DNA of 64,000 bases. Origin: Owenia fusiformis. Lineage: Eukaryota > Annelida > Polychaeta > Sabellida > Oweniidae. Positions 11,901 to 23,900 of this stretch are shown one piece after another. The DNA lies in contig CAIIXF020000012.1 in the NCBI GenBank assembly GCA_903813345.2, forward strand, positions 1,097,318-1,161,317, written 5' to 3'. The notes under the pieces are model-generated. The model had not been told where the DNA came from. It did no database searches and saw only the letters and a list, made by a program, of their open reading frames with translations. How positions within the stretch are numbered: position 1 is the first letter of the stretch; the number at the start of each line of letters is the position of its first letter. The translations under genes and the position numbers were made by a program.

Positions 11901-14900
11901 GGATACAAAGCCTTATATGGAATACAAAGCCTTATTTGGTATATTAAGCTTAACTCATCAAAGAGTTCCTCCAAAGTCTTAATTGAAGGGAAAACTAGGG
12001 CAAAATATTCCAAGTAGATCTCATTCTGAAAAGAAAATTCTAATTGACGATGAAAATGTTAGATCCCCTATAATCGGATGCAGTCTCTGAGTCCAACGAG
12101 GCAATCCTTTAATAAAGGTTTCTATTTTCATTTTTAATAGTCTTAAAGCTTTACTACAAACATTTTATCTGGACAGTCCATACACATAATAACTGCCTTT
12201 TGAGTCTCTTAATTGGCAGATTTATCATATGTGGGGCTAAACTATGAGGCAGTGCCAAAATTGAACCAAATTTATTTTGACATTTTTTCATCTTTAACTG
12301 CAAAAAGGTATATCGCATTGATATACACTATCCTCTATTTGAATTTGTAGCCCAGCTACGCCCCATACCCAGTGATTATTATATTTTCCACTTGAAATGA
12401 TCCCAGTTTACCGAACCTTCTAGATCGTCTAACAGTGTATAATTATTTTATGTTTATTTCCTGCTTGGATAGGCATATTAGATATTGACAATTGTTATTT
12501 TCAGAGCCAAATAGATGATAAAATTAATAACATTTTATTGTGATTAACAACGGTATAGTGTTTCTGTAATATCAGTTTTATGCCTATACATATTTTATGT
12601 CTACCCCTATACAAATACCCTATGAATGCCACTTAATGTAGCTGAAGGGATAGAAAATGAGATTAGAAAAATTGTCTTTATAAATGTTACAATATTTTTG
12701 CCCTCATCATTGATGAAGATTACAATCGAGATGTCTTTTTCAGTTCTAATATGATATGAATTCATATGTAAATGTATACAGTAAAACCTGTCTAACCTGA
12801 ACACTGCTTGGATCAGCAAAATGTTTTCAGATTGGCAGGTGTTTACGTTTTGAGCTTTTTTTAAATAGAGAATATAGTCTATGGCAGAATAAAAAATGGG
12901 ACCAATATCATATCGATTCATATCAATAGGTGCTTATACTGGAAAGATGTTTGAATATACAGGTTTTACTGTATTTTTCCAGGATGGCTGAAGTCCTTAT
13001 TGCCCAAGTCTGCCCTTCAAGTCCAGGAAGAGGCTTGGAACGCATACCCTTATACCAAGACTCGATATAAATGTCCCTACATTGAGAAATTCCCCCATAT
13101 ACCTGTGTATTTTCCTTCCAGGATGGTTGAAGTCCATATTGCCCAAGTCTGCCCTTCAAGTCCAGGAAGAGGCTTGGAACGCATACCCTTTTTTTTTTTT
13201 TTTTTTATTAAAATCAATGTAACATATTTACAGGTTGTAGTGGCTATGACCCCCAAGAGGGAGTATTAGGTACCACATAATGGTATTTACAATGATTTGT
13301 GAAATATTATAAGAAGTGTACATGTAATTGTGTAAAGTATGATATTGTACATAATTGGGAAAATAAACTGATTTATACCAAGACTCGCTATAAATGTCCC
13401 TACATTGAGAAATTCCCCCATATACATGTGTATTTTCCTTCCAGGATGGTTGAAGTCCATATTGCCCAAGTCTGCCCTTCAAGTTCAGGAAGAGGCTTGG
13501 AACGCATACCCCTATACCAAGACTCGCTATAAATGTCCCTTCAGTGAGGAATTCCTCTTAGAGGTATATCATGTGTATTTTCCTTCCAGGATGGTTGAAG
13601 TCCATATTGCCCAAGTCTGCTCTTCAAGTTCAGGAAGAGGCTTGGAACGCATACCCCTATACCAAGACTCGCTATAAATGTCCCTTCATTGAGAAATTCC
13701 TCTTAGAGGTGGAAACAAGGTATACCAATGATGGCGGAGACCAGGAAAATATGTTCAATCTCACTGCCACAGAGAAGCGTAACAGAATACTTGGTGAGTG
13801 TATTTAATTTCTTTGATGCAGTGCATTTTTTATTTAATTTAAATCAGACCCTTATTTATCTATAACTGGTCAGGAAAAATAGAATCATGGGAAGGGACTA
13901 TTTTCTTTGTTACTTGCTTTTATTGTATTTCAAATATTCCAATGTTTATCATACCCTGTACAGGAAAACTTGGCTAAGTGATCTTAAAATTGAGTATTTT
14001 TATTTAGGAAAGATATTTTTACTGTTCAAACTTAAAACTATATTAATTTATGCACTTTGTTGACTACAGTAATGTTGTACGATCAAAGGTTGTAACACAG
14101 ATACATGTATTTTTTAAGATATGAATATTTTCATTTCTTTACACATTCAACTATATTTCCAGATTTCATAGATATAGTGAAGGACCCCATCTCCAGTGGT
14201 GACTTTAACAAGGAAGAAGATCCAAAGACATTTGTGTCTGACAAGACAAACCGTGGGCCCCTGTTGGATAATTGGAGAGAGGAATACTCAATAGCAAACA
14301 AAGATCCCAACAGTGGCAAGAAAATTATGACAGCCTATAAGCTCTGTAAAGTTGAGTTTAAATACTGGGGAATGCAGAGTAGAATAGAAAGGTTCATACA
14401 TGACATAGGTAGGTACATTACATACATGACATAGGTAGGTCTTTTATATACATGACATGGGTAGGTCCTTTACATTCATTCATCATAGGTAAATACTTTA
14501 GATATATAACATAAGGAGGTCCTTTATATATATGACAATAGGTCCTAACAGTGGCAAGAAAATCATGACAGCCTATAAGCTCTGCAAAGTTGAGTTTAAA
14601 TACTGGGGAATGCAGAGTAGAATAGAAAGGTTCATACATGATATATATGTAGGTAGGTCCTTCATATACATGACATAGATGGATCATTTACATAGGTAGG
14701 TTCTATAACAATTAAAGGAACAGCTAGACAACAAAATGAAGCCTCATTCAATAGGCTCCCATTCGTTATTTCTTATACTCATTTTTAAAAAATAGGTTTA
14801 AATTACTAAAGTAGGTCAAATTAGAAATATCTCATGATACCACCTCTTTGTATTGAAATACCATTGCCATTTACAACATTATAATAACATTATTTGCTTG

Positions 14901-17900
14901 GACAACCTGTTTCATGAATCGTGATATTTGCAGGTTTACGTAAGACGATGCTACGAGCCCACAGACAGGCCTGGTGTTGGCAAGACGAGTACTACGGGCT
15001 CTCCTTGCAAGACATTAGGCGTCTTGAGGCAGAAACACAAGAGGCCTTAAAGGAAAAATATAAAACAAACAATCCAGATGAAATAAATAATGAACTTAAT
15101 GAACAGACCACTGGGGGATTAAAGAAAATATTGCCTGTTAAGGAAGATACAGTTGATCAGAAAAGTCCACAAATTTTACATCACGCAGCAAGCGAGGATC
15201 AAAATGAGGCTGATGGAAACATCGGTGGTGTGTCGCGTGTTGGGTCAGGGAGACGAGCGGCATGGGGCAGCAGTAAATCAAAATCAGCAAGTAAGTGTCC
15301 CTCTCTATAGTATACCTTCAAAAGTTTAAGTAAATGCATCTGTTAATACTCAGGTTCCAAAATGGTTAGGAGTTAAGGTACCTTAAATCAACAGTCAGTG
15401 ATCGGAAATTTTTTATTCATTTCTGAGAGGTGCAATCGAATATAAATATCAATAGAATCATTATGTCATTATGAAACTTGTATTTTGTTAGTTTTAGCAA
15501 AATGAAAGTTCAAAGTAAATACGAAAAGGCACATTTGATGATTAAATCCATAAAAACCAGACATTGAACCTGTATGCATATAATGTTATCATATTAATAA
15601 TATTAATTGCTCTCAGGGGAAGATACCAATATTATTTTACTGCCTATAACTAAGTTACTAAACCATTATACATCTGTAAAATAAAACTTTCATTGAAGAA
15701 CCACTTTTGAACATCGATTACCAAGTGTCTGCTAAAAAGCCATTGTTAGCACACAATGGTTGCACACAATGGTAGCACACTATGGAAGCACAAAATCACA
15801 ACACACAAGTTATTATGCTATTATGTCTTGATGAAATGATATGATGGCTGAAGCGTTTCTTGTTTTCAAAAAATGAAATATTTTTTAATTTCTTGTTCCT
15901 TTATGACTTAAGAATAATTGGCTTGGGGCCTCTGGGCAGACATTTATGTAACCCATGGAGTTCATAAATAAAAACTTCTTTGAAATTAATTGCTCAGTTC
16001 ATTGTTTTCTGACTTTGATGCACTTATATCCATGGTAACAACATTTTATTTATGAATTCTAATCTACATAAAGCTCCCATTAATGACCCCATTGGTTAAG
16101 TTCTGTATACTTTTGTTATAGCAAGCAGAAAGAGCACCAGAGACTGGAGGGTTGAAAGTATGGAACAGTTGGTACATTATGAATTCCTATCTTCATGAAG
16201 CTCCTATTAATGACCCCATTGGTTAAGTTCTGTATACTTTTGTTATAGCAAGCAGAAAGAGTGCCAGGGACTGGAGGGTTGAAAGTATGGAACAGTTGGT
16301 ACATTATGAATTCCTATCTTCATGAAACTCCTATTAATGACCCCCTTGGTTAAGTTCTGTATACTTTTGTTATAGCAAGCAGAAAGAGTGCCAGGGACTG
16401 GAGGGTTGAAAGTATGGAACAGTTGGTACATTATGAATTCCTATCTTCATGAAACTCCTATTAATTACCCCCTTGGTTAAGTTCTGTATACTTTTGTTAT
16501 AGCAAGCAGAAAGAGTGCCAGAGACTGGAGGGTTGAAAGTATGGAACAGTTGGTACATTATGAATTCCTATCTTCATGAAACTCCTATTAATGACCCCCT
16601 TGGTTAAGTTCTGTATACTTTTGTTATAGCAAGCAGAAAGAGTGCCAGGGACTGGAGGGTTGAAAGTATGGAACAGTTGGTACATTATGTATACCTATCT
16701 TCATAAAGTTCCTATTAATGACCCCCTTGGTTAAGTTCTGTATACTTTTGTTATAGCAAGCAGAAAGAGTGCCAGGGACTGGAGGGCTGAAAGTATGGAA
16801 CAGTTGGTACATTATGAATTCCTATCTTCATGAAACTCCCATTAATGACCCCATTGGTTAAGTTCTGTACACTTTTGTTATAGCAAGCAGAAAGAGTGCC
16901 AGGGACTGGAGGGTTGAAAGTATGGAACAGTTGGTACATTATGAATTCCTATCTTCATAAAGTTCCTATTAATGACCCCTTGGTTAAGTTCTGTATACTT
17001 TTATTATAGCAAGCAGAAAGAGTGCCAGGGACTGGAGGGTTGAAAGTATGGAACAGTTGGTACATTATGAATTCCTATCTTCATGAAACTCCCATTAATG
17101 ACCCCATTGGTTAAGTTCTGTATAATTCTGTTATAGCAAGCAGAAAGAGTGCCAGAGACTGGAGGGTTGAAAGTATGGAACAGTTGGTACATTATGAATT
17201 CCTATCTTCATGAAACTCTTGTTAATGACACCTTGGTTAAGTTCTGTATTCTTTTGTTATAGCAAGCAGAAAGAGTGCCAGGGACTGGCGGGTTGAAAGT
17301 ATGGAACAGTTGGTACATTGTGAATTCCTATCTTCATGAAGCTCCTATTAATGACCCCTTGGTTAAGTTCTGTATACTTTTGTTATAGCAAGCAGAAAGA
17401 GTGCCAGGGACTGGCGGGTTGAAAGTATGGAACAGTTAAAACATTGTGAATTCCTATCTTCATGAAGCTCCTTTTAATGACCCTCTTGGTTAAGATCTCT
17501 ATACTTTTATTATAGCAAGCAGAAAGAGTGCCAGGGACTGGAGGGTTGAAAGTATGGAACAGTTGGTACATTATGAATTCCTATCTTCATGAAACTCCTA
17601 TTAATGACCCCCTTGGTTAAGTTCTGTATACTTTTGTTATAGCAAGCAGAAAGAGTGCCAGGGACTGGAGGGTTGAAAGTATGGAACAGTTGGTACATTA
17701 TGAATTCCTATCTTCATGAAACTCCTATTAATGACCCCCTTGGTTAAGTTCTGTATACTTTTGTTATAGCAAGCAGAAAGAGTGCCAGGGAATGAAGGGT
17801 TGAAAGTATGGAACAGTTGGTACATTATGAATTCCTATCTTCATAAAGTTCCTATTAATGACACCTTGGTTAAGTTCTGTATACTTTTGTTATAGCAAGC

Positions 17901-20900
17901 AGAAAGAGTGCCAGGGACTGGAGGGTTGAAAGTATGGAACAGTTGGTACAAGACGATTCCTCTGGGGAAGAGGAGTTCTTTGATGCATTTGGTAAGTACA
18001 GCTATAAAATAATACAATGTCAGTCATCAACGCATTTGAGACACTGAAACATCATTGGTTACTTTTTTTAATATGATGAACACAGATTCAGCCATTAATC
18101 GAATAACTGAGATAGTCTGTAAACAGGTGTTTTTTATTCTAAAATATTGCATGAACTCATACAAGAACCTCTATTTCTAGAGTTGAAATACATTTCAATA
18201 TGTTGGAATATCATTTTAATATGTATCACATATCTTGTAATATCTAAGCTTGAGATTTTTTATTTTGAAATAAATCTGAATCATCAACATTTTTGAAATA
18301 AGATCAATATGTAGAATTTACTTTAAAAAAGATAGTGTAATGGATCTAATGTCAAGGAGAGGATACATTGATTTAAAATCCTCTCCTTGACATTAGACCC
18401 ATTACACTATCTTTTTTATCGTATACATGTATGTATTTCAAAATCTATGTCATTCAATTTGTTAGTTTGTGTTGGGCCTCAAGGTGTTGATGGATCTTAT
18501 ATGTTTTTCCAGAGGTGTTAGAGGAAGAGCCAGATGACCATAGTAATCCCTCAATGTATAGATCTTCATCAATGGATATAATTCCACAACCTGATGATAG
18601 AGGTCAGCACCTACTCTACCTGTTACACAGTATTGTAAAGTTCATTGAAACATCATACAGTTGATGCACAATACAAATGTCTCATTTTCAAGTTAATTTT
18701 CTTTAAAATTTTTGAAAACGAGTCAATCATAGTCATACATGTATGAAAACTTGAACACTTTGGCCCCCTTGAAGGCCCATGCTTCACATATTAAATTTCG
18801 TAAACAAGAAGTCAACAATTTAAGAATACATTTCATTTTAAATCAGTGTAGACATAGTATTCAACGAAAGAATACATTTTACATCCCTCTTACCTTTCTT
18901 ATATGTCCTTATTCTGTCAAAATACTGTAGACCATGAATTCGTCATCATATTTCAGACACAAGTGCCGTAGAGGCTGATGAGGTATTCAGCTCAACCAAT
19001 GAGAAACAAGAAGACAAACTATCTGGTAGTGACCAGGGAGGGGAGGGGTCACCAGTCAATATGCAACCGTCCAATTGTAAAACCACCGTCTTGTTCCTTG
19101 TGCTCCATGGAGGTAGGTCGATAGGTACCGTACATTACCATACTTTTAATGTACCGTACTGTGATTTAGAGTGTGGATTGTGGGTGTAGTTTAATAATCC
19201 ATTCTTCTATAATGTTTCAGGCAGTGTGTTAGAGACAAGCAGCCACGAGCACCAGAGCCATAAACATAATGACATAAGTATTCTAAAGTCAACCCTTGAC
19301 CATGTCATACGTGCCTACTACCCATCTATACACAATCGCATAGCTGTACGTCTTGTGTCCTGTCCTCCTATATGTTCGGAGACCTTACGGGTCCTCTCTA
19401 GGTGAGCAATTTCACCGACTTTTATTTCTCAGTACAAATAGGGTCTAGTTTTATTGGTATTGGTACTCTTGTATTTATAAAAAAAAATACTGTAAAAGTA
19501 ATATAATTTTTTACAAGTTGTTTAGCTCAGCAGTAGCGCTTGTACCTCTTACGCACTACGTCCTGGATTCGATTTCCGGTTCAGGCAATACTTAATTTGC
19601 TTGTTTGCGTAAAGTACTTCAGGGTGTTTGACTGAGTGGTCCACAACTCCTAAAAAGGCCATGGTGTGTACTTGTGTGTCTATGTACCCGTGCACATAAA
19701 AGAACACAGAACTCCTCCTAGGAGTGGTTCCTGGGTCTCCATTCCATGATTACACACGTTAATTATGACCGTATTTATATTGGATATACCCAAGAGGTTA
19801 TTGTAATTGCTCACCATCATTGGTGGTAAACCAAATACAATACAATAGAGGGAGTACATAAAAGCCCAATATATGCCATATGGGCAAAATCTCACTTGCC
19901 CCATTGAGCCCCACCATGCCCCATCTATTCCTATGGAAAAGATGTAATTTAGTTAAGTGGGTATTGCCATGGCCATACTGATCCCAAGTCAACTGACACA
20001 TCACATGATCAAAAGTTCTACAATTCTCCATGGAAGGAATGAACATGTTCATACTCAATGGGGTATTCTGAGTCCTTGCCCCATCTTAATCAATTGTGGA
20101 AAGTCCCACAGAGTCCATAGGGCAAAAATTTATGAAGTCCCATGAAGTCCCATGAGGTCCCATGCAATGTTAAGTCTATGGAGGTCCCACCATGCCCCAT
20201 TGGTGTATGTTGAGCTTAACTGTACTGTTCATATTGTATACAATACCTTATAAAAACTGCCAGATTATACAGCATGACAATGTTAAAGCTAGATTATAAA
20301 GTACAGAAATTTCTATATCATAAAACATTAAGGCAAAAAACATAATACAGGGTGGACCAGAAAATGGTACCCTTATATATATAATTACAATCATAATGAG
20401 TAACATTTTTTAGCCCACTCAGTAATTGATTTTTATTCCAGTTTAAGTCCATATGGATTTGATGCTCAATCACCCGATGCCATGGATAACTCCTTTGCCA
20501 AACGTAGCGACTTCATTCCCATAGGAGCTCTGGCCCTGTTTGCCACAAACAGCCCTGAGTATCATGACATTGTTACCACGGTGATCTCCAGGGCTAACTA
20601 TGTATACAGCGACTTTCTGAAGTCAGAGGAGGGGCTAGGCTTTAATGGGCAGGTAAAATGTGTTTCTTTATGATTTCTTTCATTGTTTGTTGTTTGATGA
20701 GACCATTTGAAATATTTAACCACAATGTCATCATTAGTGAGTGGGAGGCTATAATTTGTAGGATTTTTAAAGGAATTCACCAACAGAATTTAGTTTCTTA
20801 TTAATTCCAGGTGTGCTTAATAGGTGACAGCACTGGTTCAGTGATTGGCTATGATGCACTTTGTCGCTGTTACTATAGCAACAGTTCCCGTGCAAGTAGC

Positions 20901-23900
20901 AGGGAAAATCTGCCACAGGACATTGAAAATGACACTTCTATTTTTCATAAAAAGTCAAATCTAGAAACTATTAAACAACTGAGTTTTAGCAATCCGGATT
21001 TATTATCGCAATCTCCGACTGAATCCCTCGAGGAAAAGCAGAAACGTTGCAGTGATAGTGAACCGCGTGATATGGAGAATGATTTACTAAAGCGCCCTCC
21101 AGTGACAGTCCGACATCTTTCCCTCCCATGCTCTAGACGGACAAGTTCAAGTAGTCAACCGGACTTTGGGGCGAGGCTGGAGTTTGACGTCTCGGATTAT
21201 TTCATGTTTGGTTCCCCCCTGGCCATGGTGCTCGCCTTTAGGAAAATGCACCTTGGAGAGGATAAATCTGGTATGTACAAGTACATGTACATGTGTAGTA
21301 GGCTATCTTTGTGTTGCTTCTCTTTATAAAGTACATAGTTATTAAAGGGGGATGTAGTGATGAATTCATAAATATTCTGAGGGCGTATTGGGGTAAGAGC
21401 ATATCAATCAGAGTATCTTGGTGCAATTACTGTAAGTAAGCCGTTTTACATCACATACGCAAGTGGTCTCTTTTTTGTGGACAGTGTTCAGCAGGCGCCG
21501 ATCGGCTTCAGCATCTGTAACAAATGGCTGGTGGCGATATTTTGCATGTTAATGCCTTGTCTATCAGTGATTGCAACAATGTTTATGATTAATATTCTAT
21601 TCACTCTCTAGTGCCTCCCTTACGTCCAAGCTGTCATCAACTATACAACTTATTCCACGCTACTGACCCCTCAGTTGCCCGTCTGGAGCCGCTACTTGTC
21701 TCAAAGTTTGCAAAGACAGCACCAATCAAAGTGTGCCGTTATCAGAGATTTCCACTGGGAGATGGCCAGTCTACACATGTTGGTAAGTTACAATGAAATA
21801 ACGCTAAATCTGAATAATGTTGGTTCGTAAGAACAGTCCATTTAATTTAAAGGACACCTTACCCTTTTATTCAAGCCATACCTTTGACATTAGGACTCAG
21901 AAATGTAGAAGGTGGTATATTTGCATTTCAAGCTTAATTTATATCTCATCCGATATTCTGGCCCAGAAGATTTTTCTAAATGTTTGTCTATCCCATCCTC
22001 CAAATACAGGCATCCAGGTCTTGTACCTCGTTTATTGAAGGAAAAAACACATGATGGCCGAAGCTCTGCGTTCAGAGGATTGTCTTTGCCTATTGGCTTA
22101 TTTTCATGACATAATGATGAGAGTCTTGACATATTTATAAGGACTATTGAAGCACACCTTTCACACAACCCTGTTAGTAACCAATACCAAGAGTATCCAT
22201 AGCAACAATATATGTGATTTTATTGTAATGTGTTAAGGTGCACTTTGGAGTTGTTTTATATTCACATGTGTAACACTTTTGATGTTAGAGTGGTTAATCT
22301 GCACCTTTCAAGTTAAAGTTTCTTGTTGAAGGCCATTTCTCAAAAATCTTGTAATCTATATTTTATGATTTTAAATGAATCATTGCAGACTTTTTATCAC
22401 ACCATCGGTGGGACTTTTTTATATTTTATTTTTTATTATATTAATATTACCATAGCAACCTACCCGAAATGCAATTTCTGCAGAAGACAGAAAACATGTT
22501 CAGGCACCCAATCCATGTGAAGGACAATTGTAAATCAGGAAACATTATCATTGAACAATATTCTTGAGAAATGGCCTCCACACTGATGAACTGTATATGC
22601 TATTGTGGTTACCATGGTAACAGTGGATTAGAAGTTTAGGATCAATATTCTAGAGATTATAATGCAAATGGTTAATGTGTCTCTGCTTTCGTCCACTTTT
22701 TAAGGATGTGTTTAGAATGTACATGTTATTCAAATGTATGCTTGTTTGTATTTTATATTATATTTGTATCTTCATGATAGCTTAAGCAGTGATCGTAGTG
22801 CAGAAAAGCACCAGATTTGCAAGGAATATTTGGATTGTGTGACTCTATATATGTCAAAATGCACCACTGGAAAACCCTCTTAAAGTGACACTGTAATGTC
22901 ATCATACAATTTTGAGAATACCATATATGGATGTGTAACAAGCACTTCTGCTTTTTTCATTACAGTTGGACATCCCTGAAATGTTTATCGTATACCTTGT
23001 ACCTTGTTTTTAGAGCCCTGTTATATAAATCACCATTTTTTACCTTTACATACCCTCACCTCGAAGACTAAGTGAAGTCCCAATATATGTGTGATTTAAT
23101 GCTCCCTATAGTTGAAACTGTACAAAGTCAGTGTGAGTTGTTCTCGGAGAATCTCTACCCCCATAGCTACGACCACAGACGTCCCAGCACTATAAGCATG
23201 GCCAGTATAGTCTCTGGTACAGGCGAGTTGAACATAGCACACATCACTGCAAGTAAGCTGGCTAGCTAGAGTGTCGTCTGCACTGCAACTGTGTTACAAT
23301 GCATTATGGGTAAAATGTCATGGTGGTCATCTTTTGGAATGTAAAAAAGAGCAAGAAATAGTGGATTTAGCAAGGGCGATTGTCGACAGGCATGTAGAGG
23401 ATATTTTGAATTGTTTTGAAATATAAGTAAATTAGAGACTTTATTCAAATTTTAGAGAGCGAATGGAGTACTTTAACGACTTTATTCAAATAGACAAATA
23501 GAATTGAATTGAGTAAAACAAGCATGATGACCAGAATGATATTTGAACTGTGGGTAGTTATCTGTTGACTACAGACACTGTTCTCATAATCTTATTGCTC
23601 CCTTGCGAAACATAAGTTGATCTAGAATCCTAAATTCACATGAAAGGGCAAACTGACATTTTCCTAAGAAGTCAAACTTTACGCTCGACACACCAACAGT
23701 TCAGTTGTGGGTTGAGGGTAAATTGTTACTTGTATTTGAATAATTGAGCAATTGGATCAAAGGGATTATGGAACATACAGTGTGTGTACTAAGTGTTACA
23801 AAAATAAAAAAGTAAAATATGAAAATTGACCAAATGTTTTATTTTTTTAATGCAAGAGCTAATTATATGGAAATCAGTTTAATCACTGTTCCACAACTCG

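Noticed and set aside
13228-13482. 84-codon minus-strand frame ending GGHSHYNL
   Set aside because: It combines antisense exon 2 copies with the retroinserted LINE-like 3' end; no coherent protein.
16116-17825. A series of identical 62-codon minus-strand frames ([11 protein letters not shown]...)
   Set aside because: They are the antisense of the 127-bp splice-acceptor array, one per unit; not genes and not a repeat-protein family.
20347-20372. Another mariner-type element starting ACAGGGTGGACC
   Set aside because: Only one terminus is visible; no matching inverted end was found nearby, so no element is called.
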